A stretch of 64,000 bases of DNA from Acidimicrobiaceae bacterium. Lineage in GTDB: Bacteria > Actinomycetota > Acidimicrobiia > Acidimicrobiales > Ilumatobacteraceae. Within the stretch, counting starts at the first letter, position 1; each line of letters begins with the position of its first letter. Below are positions 30,079-38,987 of the stretch, piece by piece. The notes beneath the pieces were generated by a model. It searched no databases, was not told the DNA's origin, and saw nothing but the letters and a program-made list of their open reading frames with translations. The stretch spans positions 29,216 to 93,215 of the forward strand of contig CANFUE010000005.1 of NCBI GenBank assembly GCA_947450115.1, read 5' to 3'. The position numbers and the translations under genes were made by a program.

Positions 30079-31581
30079 ATGACTCTTTCACCAAAGACCC
30101 CCATTCTCGTTGGTTCTGGCCAGTCACTGCAGCGGCCAAATGACCCACGCACTGCTTCATTCGATACTGCGGCCGACCCTGTTGCGCTCATGGTGGAAGC
30201 AATTCGTTTGGCCACAGCCGATGCCGGCTTATCCTCACTTCCCGATCTCGATGCACTACGTGTTGTTGGCCTGTTGAGTTGGAAATACGGCAACCCAGCG
30301 TGGCTCATTGCGAAAGACCTGGGTGTGACCTCGCGTGAATACGCGCTCAGTGCAATGGGTGGCAATACTCCACAATCGTTGGTGAACGCTGCAGCCACAG
30401 AAATCCAAAATGGCCAAGCCGACATCATTGTTCTCACCGGTGGCGAATCAACTCGCACCAAGGCGCGCGCAAAGAAGGCAGGCGCCGAACTCACGTGGCG
30501 AAAAACCGGTGCCGACGTGCCCGCACCAACTGCCGTTGGCGAAGACCTCGTCATGGTGAGCGAGTACGAATTCGAACGCAAAATCATCATGCCGGTGCAG
30601 GTGTACCCGATGTTTGAAACTGCAATTCGTGCACGTGCCGGACGCAGTGTTCAAGATCATCAAAAACACATTTCTGAATTGTGGTCGCGCTTCAGCAATG
30701 TTGCGGCAAAGAACCCCAATGCCTGGTCGCAAAATGCAATGAGTGCTGAAGACATTCGTACCGCTGGGCCCAATAACCGCATGATTGGTTTCCCGTATCC
30801 GAAATTCATGAACTCGAACAATGACGTCGATATGGGTGCTGCACTCATTATGTGCTCGGTAGAAAAAGCTGAAGCGCTCGGTATTCCTCGCGATCGATGG
30901 ATCTTTATTCACTCCGGTACCGACTGCCATGAGCATCAGTACATCTCTGAGCGCTGGACCTTTGCTGAAACTCCAGCAATTGAGCTGGGTGGAAAACTTG
31001 CCTTGCAAAACGCAGGTGTTGGCATTGACGACATTGGCATTGTCGACCTCTACTCATGTTTCCCTGCAGCTGTGCAACTTGGCGCACAATCACTTGGTCT
31101 CGATATCAATGCGCAACTCACTCGTACTGGTGGCTTGCCTTTTGCTGGTGGCCCATGGAACAACTACGTCATGCACGCAATTGCCACCGTCATGAACGAC
31201 CTCCGCAATGCGCCAAACGAGCTTGGCTTGGTGTGGGCCAACGGCGGATACACCACCAAACATGCCTTCGGCGTCTACAGCACACAGCCACCCAAGGAAG
31301 CCTTCAAACACGCATACCCGCAAGATCAGATTGACGCCATGCCACGACGCACAGTTGCCAAGGCCGCTGAAGCAGTGGGGCCAGCAACGCTCGAGGCATA
31401 TTCGGTGATGCACGATCGTGATGGCAAACCTGCAATGGTGCATGCCGCTTGCCTACTTGCCGATGGTCGTCGTGCGTGGGGCGAAAGCACCGATGCCACG
31501 CTGGGCGGCGCCATGTGCACCGAAGAGTTTGTCGGACGTGCAGTAGAGCTCGATGCTGCTGGTGTCGTACACATTCAATAG
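30079..31581 (+). CDS. thiolase-fold acetyl-CoA acetyltransferase family protein, atypical active site
   Basis: A 500-residue thiolase-superfamily protein of the actinobacterial type annotated as acetyl-CoA acetyltransferase. The fold is clear (TPILVGSGQSLQRPND, DIIVLTGGEST, VDLYSCFPAAVQLGAQSLGL), but the catalytic positions look changed. The region around the nucleophile reads SAMGGNTPQSLVNAAA with no Cys, the usual GHP histidine segment reads GGLPFAGGPWNNYVMH, and the C-terminal Cys loop reads ANGGYTTKHAFG. It may therefore bind acyl-CoA or a lipid rather than catalyse Claisen condensation, which is an inference from motif loss. Followed after 29 nt by an S9 peptidase. Confidence 0.82.
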   Translation: MTLSPKTPILVGSGQSLQRPNDPRTASFDTAADPVALMVEAIRLATADAGLSSLPDLDALRVVGLLSWKYGNPAWLIAKDLGVTSREYALSAMGGNTPQSLVNAAATEIQNGQADIIVLTGGESTRTKARAKKAGAELTWRKTGADVPAPTAVGEDLVMVSEYEFERKIIMPVQVYPMFETAIRARAGRSVQDHQKHISELWSRFSNVAAKNPNAWSQNAMSAEDIRTAGPNNRMIGFPYPKFMNSNNDVDMGAALIMCSVEKAEALGIPRDRWIFIHSGTDCHEHQYISERWTFAETPAIELGGKLALQNAGVGIDDIGIVDLYSCFPAAVQLGAQSLGLDINAQLTRTGGLPFAGGPWNNYVMHAIATVMNDLRNAPNELGLVWANGGYTTKHAFGVYSTQPPKEAFKHAYPQDQIDAMPRRTVAKAAEAVGPATLEAYSVMHDRDGKPAMVHAACLLADGRRAWGESTDATLGGAMCTEEFVGRAVELDAAGVVHIQ

Positions 31582-31610
31582 CCGTAGCGAATAGAGGGGA
31601 AAGCAGACTA

Positions 31611-33707
31611 GTGACTCAGAACGACACCTTTCCTCGGCAATACGCACGCACTCAACGCCTCTCGCTCGGCGAACCACGTAGCTTCACTTTGTCGCCTTGC
31701 TCACAACGGTTGGTTTTTGCTCGCGCGGCATCGGGAAGCGACAGCGTCAACATGCTGTGGGTGCTCAATACCCAAACTGGTGAAGAAAAAGTTGTCTTCA
31801 ACCCGCAAGCAGTGCTCGACAACACTGGCGATATCACCGCTGAAGAGTTACGCCGCCGCGAGCGGGCCCGTGAAAGCGCCAGCGGCGTTGTTTCATACTC
31901 ATGTGATGTAGCAGTTGAACGTGCAGTCACCATTATTAACGGGCAACTCTTTCTTGTTGATTTACTGAATGGTCAGAGCACTGCACTAAACATTGAACCT
32001 GGTGCTTTTGATGCGCGCCTCAATGCGCCCGGCACCCACGTTGCCTACATTCGCAACGGCGCATTATGCGTTGCCGACATTTCAATGGGCACAGACAACA
32101 CTCACGAAAAAGTTTTAGCCTCCGATCCTGCTCCTCATATTTCATGGGGCATGGCCGACTTCATTGCTGCAGAAGAAATGGGTCGTCAGCGTGGCTACTG
32201 GTGGTCGCCAAATGGTGAGCACCTTGCTGTTTGCCGTGTTGATGAATCGCCCATTGACACTTGGTTTATTGCCGACCCAGCCCACCCGGAAAAGCCAGCT
32301 ACTGAACATCGCTACCCCGCTGCCGGAACCGCAAATGCCAAAGTGACATTGCATATTGTTCAACGTGAATCAGCTGCAAGCTTTGCGGTGTCTCTGCCTT
32401 CTGCTGACGAGTATCTCAACTCTGTTGCATGGAGCGCTGCTGGGTTCATTGTCCAACTGCAATCACGCGACCAGAAATCTGTTGCTGTTTTTTCTGTTGA
32501 TGCAACAACTGGAAATGCTGAAGAAATTTTCGCCGACGCCGACGATGCATGGGTGGAACTCGTGAGCGGTGTTCCTGCACTCAGCACAACTGGGAAGTTA
32601 GTAACAACGGTTGACCGCGAGGGTGCACGACGCCTTCAGGTTGATGGTGTTCTCGTTACTCCAGCGCATTTGCAGGTACGTGCCGTGCTGCATGTAGGAG
32701 ACGCCATCGTCTTTCAGGCAAACCACATCGATTCTCCATGGACTATCGACGTGTGGCGATGCGATATTGCAACACTGAGCCTCACCTGTCTCAGCAGCTC
32801 GCACCCCGCGCCACATTCCGTTTCTGGCATTGCTACCGACAATGCATTTCTGCTGCGGGTGTCGCATATGACTGCTCCACGTGCCGAGTTTTCTATTAGT
32901 ACCGGGCACAGTGTTCATTCACATGCTGAAGAAATGCTCGTTGCACCCAACGTTGCCTTTCACACCGTTGGTAACAGCAATATTCCCGTTGCCATTGTGA
33001 CTCCACGCGATAACAGCACACACAAGCTTCCCGTGCTCTTCGACCCGTACGGCGGGCCACATGCACAGCGTGTGGTGGGCTCACTTCTTGCCTATGCCAC
33101 CTCGCAGTGGTTTGCCGACCAAGGCTTCGTTGTGGTCATTGCCGATGGACGTGGAACTCCGGGCAAGGGAAGCACATACGAGCGCAGCGTGTTGCACGAT
33201 CTTGCCGAACCTGTGCTTGTTGACCAGGTCGAAGTTGCACAAGCAATTGCGCAGTTAGAACCACGTGCCGACACCTCTCGCGTTGCAATACGTGGGTGGA
33301 GCTTTGGTGGTTACCTTGCTGCACTTGCCGTGCTTCGCCGCCCCGACATTTTCCACTGCGCAGTTGCTGGAGCTCCCGTCACCGACTGGCGCTTGTACGA
33401 CACGCACTACACCGAACGTTACTTAGGCAACCCCGCCTTGAATGCCGCCCCGTACGAGAGCACATCGCTCATCAACGACGCCCATTTGCTTGAGCGACCG
33501 CTGCTTCTCATTCATGGTCTTGCCGACGACAATGTGGTTGCTGCTCATACTTTGCAGTTATCGAGCGCGCTACTTGCTGCAGGAAAAGATCATGAGGTGT
33601 TGCCTTTGTCTGGGGTCACACATATGACACCTCAAGAAGTTGTTGCAGAAAATTTACTGCTGCATCAACTCTCGTTTATTCAGCGTTCGTTGCCCACTGC
33701 CCCATAA
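31611..33707 (+). CDS. S9 family peptidase, dipeptidyl-peptidase IV-like
   Basis: A 698-residue serine peptidase: an N-terminal beta-propeller (DPPIV-N type, with RGYWWSPNGEHLAVCRVDE typical of the family) and a C-terminal hydrolase with Ser564 in GWSFGG, Asp in IHGLADDNVV and His in GVTHM. No signal peptide, so cytoplasmic. The start is the GTG at 31611 with AGAGGGGAAAG 9-19 nt upstream; the longer open frame overlaps the thiolase gene. The last 32 nt overlap prmC on the other strand. It is a second S9 paralogue besides the one at 15-17 kb. Confidence 0.93.
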   Translation: MTQNDTFPRQYARTQRLSLGEPRSFTLSPCSQRLVFARAASGSDSVNMLWVLNTQTGEEKVVFNPQAVLDNTGDITAEELRRRERARESASGVVSYSCDVAVERAVTIINGQLFLVDLLNGQSTALNIEPGAFDARLNAPGTHVAYIRNGALCVADISMGTDNTHEKVLASDPAPHISWGMADFIAAEEMGRQRGYWWSPNGEHLAVCRVDESPIDTWFIADPAHPEKPATEHRYPAAGTANAKVTLHIVQRESAASFAVSLPSADEYLNSVAWSAAGFIVQLQSRDQKSVAVFSVDATTGNAEEIFADADDAWVELVSGVPALSTTGKLVTTVDREGARRLQVDGVLVTPAHLQVRAVLHVGDAIVFQANHIDSPWTIDVWRCDIATLSLTCLSSSHPAPHSVSGIATDNAFLLRVSHMTAPRAEFSISTGHSVHSHAEEMLVAPNVAFHTVGNSNIPVAIVTPRDNSTHKLPVLFDPYGGPHAQRVVGSLLAYATSQWFADQGFVVVIADGRGTPGKGSTYERSVLHDLAEPVLVDQVEVAQAIAQLEPRADTSRVAIRGWSFGGYLAALAVLRRPDIFHCAVAGAPVTDWRLYDTHYTERYLGNPALNAAPYESTSLINDAHLLERPLLLIHGLADDNVVAAHTLQLSSALLAAGKDHEVLPLSGVTHMTPQEVVAENLLLHQLSFIQRSLPTAP

Positions 33708-34560
33708 CGATGCGGTCGAGACCCGCAAAGTCTTGGCGTACTTCAACGTGCGCATACCCCAGTTGAGCAAACTCTGTACGCAACACATCGCCTTGCTGAA
33801 AACCCATCTCGCAAACGAGATAGCCACCAGGTGCGAGAAACTCACGTGCCTCTTGCGCAATACCTAACACGTCGCGCAAACCTTGGTTGGGAGAAAAAAG
33901 TGCTATGTGTGGCTCCCACGTACGCACTGAGTCTTCAACAAGTGGGTCAGCTTCATCGATATAGGGAGGGTTCGACACTATGACCTGAAAGGAACTGTGT
34001 AATTCGCGCGGGAGACCCGCACACCAACCGCCCTCGGTCACACGAACATTGCGCGCGTTGCGACCAATGCCGGCAATGTTTGCTCGTGCAACATCGAGCG
34101 CATCGGTAGAAATATCACTCAGCCACACTTCAGTGTTGTCGTGCGGCAATTCATTTGCCATCGATAATCCAATTGCTCCACTACCAGTGCCGATATCGGC
34201 AATGCGCAACATGTGCTCATCGCTTCGCAACTGACGTGCACAGCTCAGTGCCACTTCAACCACTTGTTCCGTTTCCGGACGCGGAATGAGCACACGTTGG
34301 TCGATGAGCAAATCGATATGGCGAAATGGCCAATGGCCCAGCACATATTGCACTGGCTCGCCGGCCAACCTGCGCCCCACCATTGCTTGCAAAGACACGC
34401 CCATGCGCATTGTTGCTGGCTCGTTCAGCGACTCAAGAAATTCACTGCCCCCAAGCCCGCTTGCTTCTTCGCAGATCCAGCGCGCTTCTTTTTCGTCGCC
34501 GAGAAGTGACGTGGTTTCATTCCACAACTCGCGCCACGTACTTGCCTGCTCGTTACTCAT
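33676..34560 (-). CDS. prmC: peptide chain release factor N5-glutamine methyltransferase
   Basis: Methylates the glutamine of the GGQ motif of release factors. The SAM motif is RIADIGTGSGAIGLSMA and the catalytic VSNPPYID motif is present. 294 residues from the ATG at 34560; an upstream in-frame GTG at 34569 would add three residues. It follows its substrate's gene prfA by 21 nt, the standard bacterial pairing. The 3' end overlaps the convergent S9 peptidase. Confidence 0.95.
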   Translation of the reverse strand: MSNEQASTWRELWNETTSLLGDEKEARWICEEASGLGGSEFLESLNEPATMRMGVSLQAMVGRRLAGEPVQYVLGHWPFRHIDLLIDQRVLIPRPETEQVVEVALSCARQLRSDEHMLRIADIGTGSGAIGLSMANELPHDNTEVWLSDISTDALDVARANIAGIGRNARNVRVTEGGWCAGLPRELHSSFQVIVSNPPYIDEADPLVEDSVRTWEPHIALFSPNQGLRDVLGIAQEAREFLAPGGYLVCEMGFQQGDVLRTEFAQLGYAHVEVRQDFAGLDRIVMGQWATNAE

Positions 34561-34581
34561 GGGACACACCCAGGCTTGGGT

Positions 34582-35646
34582 TTATTTCTCTCCGGCCAAC
34601 TGCCGTGAACGTTCGTCGCTAATGAGAGCTTGCGACACTTCAAGCAAGTTGCCACTCAAAATGTCTTGCAACTTGTACAAAGTAAGCCCAATGCGGTGGT
34701 CGGTAAGGCGATTGTCTTTGTAGTTGTACGTACGAATTTTTTCACTGCGACCGCCGCCACCCGTTTGTGCTTTTCGCTGGGCAGAAGCTTCGGCATCGTG
34801 CTCTTCTTGGCGCAGTTTCATAATGCGTGTACGTAGCACCTGCATTGCACGTGCCTTGTTTTGCAACTGGCTACGTTCGTCTTGCATTGCCACCACAACA
34901 CCTGTTGGCCTGTGCGTAATACGCACTGCAGAGTCGGTGGTGTTGACGTGCTGTCCACCTGCACCCGATGAACGATAAATGTCGATATCTAAGTCTTTTT
35001 CGTCAATGAACACATCGACTTCTTCAGCTTCTGGCATGACGGTGACTGTTGCCGACGAGGTGTGCACTCGGCCTTGGCTTTCGGTAACCGGAACGCGTTG
35101 TACGCGGTGCGGGCCACCTTCAAATTTCATGTAGGTCCAGGCAAGATCGCCACTCATGAGAATGACGACTTGGTTGATTCCGCCCAATGGCGAGAAATCG
35201 AGAGAAAGCGTTTCGCACTTCCACCCCTGGTTGGCGGCATACGCGCGATACATCTCGAGCAGGTCTGCAGCAAAGAGGTTTGCTTCTTCGCCACCTTCAG
35301 CGCCGCGGATTTCTACAATGACGTTTTTGCCGTCGTTCGCGTCGCGTGGCAACAGAAGCATTTTGAGTTCTGCTTCAAGCGACAAAAGTTCAGCTTCAGC
35401 GCTGGCTAGCTCTTCACGAAAAAGGTCGCGCTCTTCGCCCACGGTTTGTTCCATGAGTTCACGGGCAGCTTCAGCATTGCCCTGTGTTTCGCGAATGGTA
35501 CGAATGCACTGCACGATGGGGGTCATTTGCTTATACAAGCGCGATGCATCGCGCAGTTTGTTTTGGTCGCCAACAATGTCGGGGTCGCCAAGGCTTGCTT
35601 CAAGCTCTGCATAGTCGCGTTCTATGCCATCGAGGCGATCCATCAT
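34582..35646 (-). CDS. prfA: peptide chain release factor 1
   Basis: Recognises UAA and UAG stop codons. The GGQ motif is in SSGAGGQHVNTTDSAVRITH and the codon-recognition PxT-type segment is RVPVTESQGRVHTSSATVTVMPE. 354 residues. The ATG overlaps the stop of the upstream unknown gene by 4 nt, and prmC follows. Confidence 0.97.
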   Translation of the reverse strand: MMDRLDGIERDYAELEASLGDPDIVGDQNKLRDASRLYKQMTPIVQCIRTIRETQGNAEAARELMEQTVGEERDLFREELASAEAELLSLEAELKMLLLPRDANDGKNVIVEIRGAEGGEEANLFAADLLEMYRAYAANQGWKCETLSLDFSPLGGINQVVILMSGDLAWTYMKFEGGPHRVQRVPVTESQGRVHTSSATVTVMPEAEEVDVFIDEKDLDIDIYRSSGAGGQHVNTTDSAVRITHRPTGVVVAMQDERSQLQNKARAMQVLRTRIMKLRQEEHDAEASAQRKAQTGGGGRSEKIRTYNYKDNRLTDHRIGLTLYKLQDILSGNLLEVSQALISDERSRQLAGEK

Positions 35647-36671
35647 GATGGAGAGGCTAACTGTGAGTTCTTCGTTGCAGCAGAAATGCCAAGGAACCGA
35701 GCAGGCTTCGTGGCTTTTTCTGCAGCAAGGAGGTTGGTGCGCGTGATGTGCGTGTCGGGCATTGCAATAACAAGTTCTGCAGTGGGGTCAATATAACTGC
35801 GTGCATCAAGCGCGAAAGGAACAATGTCGGGGTCGGCACCAGTTGTAAACACAACTATGAATTGCTGACCACTCGCATCTTGCGCTTTGCCCACACAGGG
35901 CACTACATCGAGCACGTTGCTGCGAGCGAATGGCGGGTCGCAAGGTTCAATCGACACTGCACCAACAAGACCTGGTTCATTCACCACGCGTGCACGTAAC
36001 ATGCGTTCTGGTGCAAGACGATTGAAGGGATGTGGTTCGGCATCGGGGTGACGTTGTTTTGCTACCGAGGCAACAACGCCTGCCAATGCTTCTTGTTGTG
36101 GCTTATTGCCATGCAACAACACAAATGCTTCTCTGTCGTGTGCGCCCATTCCCACTTCAAGACGCACTTCACCGTTGTATGCATCGGTCACCGCACGACA
36201 TACTTCAAGACCAAGCACTTCACCAGTAACAATGCCGTGTTCAACATGAGGAACTGCACCACCCGACGCAATGAGCTCGATAAAAGCTAAGTGTTCTGGC
36301 AGCGCCGGTGTTGTTTCAACATGAGGTACGGCAATGGCGGGCAACAACACACGGTCATTGACATGCCAAACGGTGATGGGAAAAGAAAAGTGTTCTGCCT
36401 GACGAGCAAGCACGCCTGTATTTTCTTCGGCAAGCACGTGTAACGCAGTTGCACCTTCTTTAAGAGCCCACAACAATGCTGGGCCCAGCCCGCGTTGCGG
36501 ATTGTCGCTCACCAACACCCATACGTCGGTTCCGTGCTTTACTGCTGCGCCACGCGAAAAGCCGAGCGGCTCGAGATCGGATTCAGGAATGCTTTTGCCG
36601 AGATGCTCGTGAACGAGGACGCGCAACTTCAGAGAAAGGAGTTGGCCTTTTCGAGAGTCGTCAAGCGACAC
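35643..36671 (-). CDS. conserved protein of unknown function between rpmE and prfA
   Basis: A 342-residue soluble protein with no motif I recognise. It has a basic N-terminal part (residues 1-60), a Rossmann-like middle stretch (GLGPALLWALKEGATALHVLAEENTG), and an alternating beta pattern with conserved-looking histidines (AVPHVETT, GAVPHVEHG). The C-terminal quarter is rich in Asp and Pro. Start GTG at 36671 with no clear ribosome binding site. It overlaps prfA by 4 nt and follows rpmE by 23 nt, so it is locked into a translation-related operon. A translation or decoding-related role is plausible from position only. Confidence 0.8.
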   Translation of the reverse strand: MSLDDSRKGQLLSLKLRVLVHEHLGKSIPESDLEPLGFSRGAAVKHGTDVWVLVSDNPQRGLGPALLWALKEGATALHVLAEENTGVLARQAEHFSFPITVWHVNDRVLLPAIAVPHVETTPALPEHLAFIELIASGGAVPHVEHGIVTGEVLGLEVCRAVTDAYNGEVRLEVGMGAHDREAFVLLHGNKPQQEALAGVVASVAKQRHPDAEPHPFNRLAPERMLRARVVNEPGLVGAVSIEPCDPPFARSNVLDVVPCVGKAQDASGQQFIVVFTTGADPDIVPFALDARSYIDPTAELVIAMPDTHITRTNLLAAEKATKPARFLGISAATKNSQLASPS

Positions 36672-36694
36672 GGGCGTAACCGAAGAACGTCGAA

Positions 36695-36913
36695 TTAGGA
36701 GGTCTTGGACTTGCGCTCGCCGTAGCGCTTGTTGAAGCGCTCCACGCGACCACCAGTGTCGACCAGTTTTTGCTTACCGGTGAAGTACGGGTGGCACTCA
36801 TTGCACAATTCAACGCGGAAGTCTCCACCTTTGGTGCTACGTGTGGTGAAAGTGTTGCCACATGAGCAAATGACGCTGGTGTCTACGTATTGGGGATGAA
36901 TGTCGGTCTTCAT
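36695..36913 (-). CDS. rpmE: 50S ribosomal protein L31 (zinc-binding type)
   Basis: A 72-residue protein with two cysteine pairs, CSCGN and [13 protein letters not shown], the C+ zinc-binding form. Starts at an ATG with GGAGAG upstream. It lies 51 nt after rho, as in many actinobacteria and other bacteria. The C+ form usually implies a zinc-free paralogue or zinc-responsive replacement elsewhere; none is seen here. Confidence 0.97.
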   Translation of the reverse strand: MKTDIHPQYVDTSVICSCGNTFTTRSTKGGDFRVELCNECHPYFTGKQKLVDTGGRVERFNKRYGERKSKTS

Positions 36914-36964
36914 GGCTCTCCGGAGTTCTTAGCAGTGGGATGAGTGTATCGGGCAAAAAGCGCC

Positions 36965-38764
36965 CTACATCGAAGGTTGTTTGGCGATTTCTGACAAGAA
37001 TTCGTCGTTATTGCGGAATGATTTGAGGCGGTCGATGAGCAGTTCGAGCCCCGGAGCCCCATTTCCATCGGCAGCAAGGCCCGAGAGTACGCGGCGGAGT
37101 TTCCAGACCAACTGCAATTGCTTGGGCGGGAACAGGAGCTCTTCGTGACGGGTACTTGACGCATCGACATCGATTGCTGGGTACACACGACGCTCGGCAA
37201 GGCGGCGGTCGAGGCGCAATTCCATGTTTCCGGTTCCTTTGAATTCTTCAAAGATGGCGTCGTCCATACGGCTGTTTGTTTCCACAAGACACGTGGCAAG
37301 AATGGTGAGACTTCCACCCTCTTCTACGTTGCGTGCAGCACCAAAGAATTTTTTCGGTGGGTACAAAGCACCTGCGTCGATACCACCCGACATCACACGA
37401 CCTGTTGCCGGAGCAGCGAGGTTGTATGCGCGCGAGAGACGCGTAATGCCGTCGAGAACAACTACAACATCTTTGCCAGCTTCCACCATGCGCTTGGCTT
37501 TTTCAATTGCCATTTCTGCAACGATGGTGTGCTCTTCTGACGGGCGGTCGAAGGTTGACGAAATGACTTCACCACGAACGGTGCGCTTCATGTCGGTTAC
37601 TTCTTCAGGACGCTCATCGATGAGCAGAACAATGAGGTCAACCTCGGGGTTGTTCTTTTCAATGGAGCTCACGATGGTCTTCATGATGGTGGTCTTACCC
37701 GCTTTTGGCGGCGACACAATGAGCCCACGCTGACCTTTACCAATTGGTGCAATGAGGTCGATAATGCGTGCGGTCATGTTGCCCGGATCACTGTCGTCTT
37801 CTAGACGCAATTTGGAATCGGGGAACAATGGCGTGAGATCTTCAAAACGCGGACGCTTTTTGGCATCGTCTGGCGACTTGCCGTTCAACGTAGCGATGTC
37901 GAGCATTGAAGGGTTCTTTTCACCGCGCGCAGCGGGTCGTGCCATACCAGTGACATGGTCGCCTTTACGCAAACCGTACTGACGTGTTTGCTTCACCGAG
38001 ATGTACGCATCATCACGCGTTGGCAAGTAGCCGTTCACTCGCAAATAGCCGTATCCCTCGTCGCGCAAGTCGAGGTAACCCGACACCGCTATTGGCTCTG
38101 TGCTGATTGGATCGTCTGAAACTTCAACGTCGGTTTCATAACGGTCGGTGCCCTGCGGGCCTTCATCGTCACGACGTCCTTTACGACGACGACGGTTGCG
38201 ATTGCGGTTGCGGTTTGCTGGGTCGTTATCGAAACGCGAGCCCTGCTGGAAACCTTGTTGCCCACCTGGCTGACCACTTGGCTGGCCACCTTGTGGGCGC
38301 GGGCCACGATCATTTTGCTGGCGATCGTTTTGTGGACGCGGGCCACGATCGTTTTGCTGACGATCATTTTGTGGGCGCGGGCCACGATCATTTTGCTGAC
38401 GATCATTGTGCGGGCGATTCGGACGATGACCTTCAGAAGCGGTCTTCTCGAGAGTTCCTTCATGCTCAGCGAGCTCGAGTTCCCACTCTGACAATGGTTC
38501 ACCATCGATGCCAATGACCACGCGTGGTTCTGCTTTGGCTGCAGGTGTTTCCTTTGGCGCAGCAGCCTCTTTTGGAGTCTGCTTTTCGGTACGGGCAGGC
38601 CGCTTTGTCTCTACAGGTGGAGCGGTTTGCTCCAAGATTTTGTCGATGAGTTCAGCCTTTTTGGCACGCGAAACCGACTTCACGCCCAACGCCTGGGCGA
38701 TTGCCATGAGTTGTTCACGGTCCTTTGATTCAAGTACTGATTGCTCTAGTGCTTCTGCAGCCAT
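36965..38764 (-). CDS. rho: transcription termination factor Rho with long disordered N-terminal region
   Basis: RNA-dependent hexameric ATPase ending transcription of untranslated or finished transcripts. It has an N-terminal helical domain (residues 1-45) and then a Pro/Lys/Glu- and Arg/Asn/Gln-rich low-complexity region of about 180 residues. The latter includes three 13-residue repeats, [13 protein letters not shown]. The cold-shock RNA-binding domain ([21 protein letters not shown]) and the P-loop ATPase ([12 protein letters not shown]) follow. The insertion type is characteristic of actinobacterial Rho. I start it at the ATG 38764, preceded by AAAGGTGG. 599 residues. A long leader precedes it. 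Confidence 0.97.
   Translation of the reverse strand: MAAEALEQSVLESKDREQLMAIAQALGVKSVSRAKKAELIDKILEQTAPPVETKRPARTEKQTPKEAAAPKETPAAKAEPRVVIGIDGEPLSEWELELAEHEGTLEKTASEGHRPNRPHNDRQQNDRGPRPQNDRQQNDRGPRPQNDRQQNDRGPRPQGGQPSGQPGGQQGFQQGSRFDNDPANRNRNRNRRRRKGRRDDEGPQGTDRYETDVEVSDDPISTEPIAVSGYLDLRDEGYGYLRVNGYLPTRDDAYISVKQTRQYGLRKGDHVTGMARPAARGEKNPSMLDIATLNGKSPDDAKKRPRFEDLTPLFPDSKLRLEDDSDPGNMTARIIDLIAPIGKGQRGLIVSPPKAGKTTIMKTIVSSIEKNNPEVDLIVLLIDERPEEVTDMKRTVRGEVISSTFDRPSEEHTIVAEMAIEKAKRMVEAGKDVVVVLDGITRLSRAYNLAAPATGRVMSGGIDAGALYPPKKFFGAARNVEEGGSLTILATCLVETNSRMDDAIFEEFKGTGNMELRLDRRLAERRVYPAIDVDASSTRHEELLFPPKQLQLVWKLRRVLSGLAADGNGAPGLELLIDRLKSFRNNDEFLSEIAKQPSM
38292..38408. repeat. 39-bp tandem repeat, three copies, inside rho
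   Basis: Three consecutive 39-bp units begin at 38292, 38331 and 38370 and differ at only a few positions. Read in the rho frame each encodes the 13 residues [13 protein letters not shown]. The unit is a multiple of 3, so copy-number change would keep the frame. The next upstream copy is partial. Confidence 0.9.
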
Positions 38765-38836
38765 TGCTGCCACCTTTCATATGCCAGCTCATGTGCGTTC
38801 AGGTAATCACAGCGAAATAAGTGAATGTTCACGAGA

Positions 38837-38859
38837 TTTCGCGCCGATTCACCGCGAAA
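38837..38859 (-). promoter_or_regulatory. hairpin in the rho leader, proximal to the gene
   Basis: A 7-bp perfect stem (TTTCGCG/CGCGAAA) with a 9-nt loop in the untranslated leader. A smaller palindrome, GTGAA-TG-TTCAC at 38821-38832, follows. The role is unknown; it could limit Rho loading or act in attenuation. Confidence 0.45.
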
Positions 38860-38898
38860 GCAGTAATGAGCGGGAGCGGGACGCCGCTTCGGAAATCA

Positions 38899-38916
38899 AT
38901 CTCGGCAACCCGAGAT
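38899..38916 (-). promoter_or_regulatory. hairpin at the 5' end of the rho leader
   Basis: ATCTCGG and CCGAGAT form a 7-bp stem with a 4-nt loop. It starts about where the predicted promoter would begin transcription, so the rho mRNA may carry a 5'-terminal stem-loop. Confidence 0.5.
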
Positions 38917-38922
38917 GTGACC

Positions 38923-38951
38923 ACCATAGCCACCTCGGGTACATGTTGCAA
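38923..38951 (-). promoter_or_regulatory. rho: sigma70-like promoter of rho
   Basis: TTGCAA (38946-38951) and TATGGT (38923-38928) on the reverse strand, separated by exactly 17 nt. This is the best -35/-10 pair in the window. It gives a leader of about 150 nt before the rho ATG, in contrast to the leaderless pattern elsewhere. Confidence 0.55.
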
Positions 38952-38987
38952 CGCTCAATGCAGAAGTGAACGAAAAATCAGCCGAAA

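Noticed and set aside
31449..31610. Upstream extension of the second S9 peptidase
   Set aside because: It lies inside the thiolase gene in another frame and is Cys/Arg-rich; a GTG with a good ribosome binding site is at 31611.
36914..36964. Intrinsic terminator between rho and rpmE
   Set aside because: Only a 4-bp stem (GGGC/GCCC) around a T-rich loop is seen, with no T-run after it.
38292..38408. Regular 39-bp repeats as a possible CRISPR array
   Set aside because: The units are directly adjacent with no spacers and encode a protein repeat in the rho frame.
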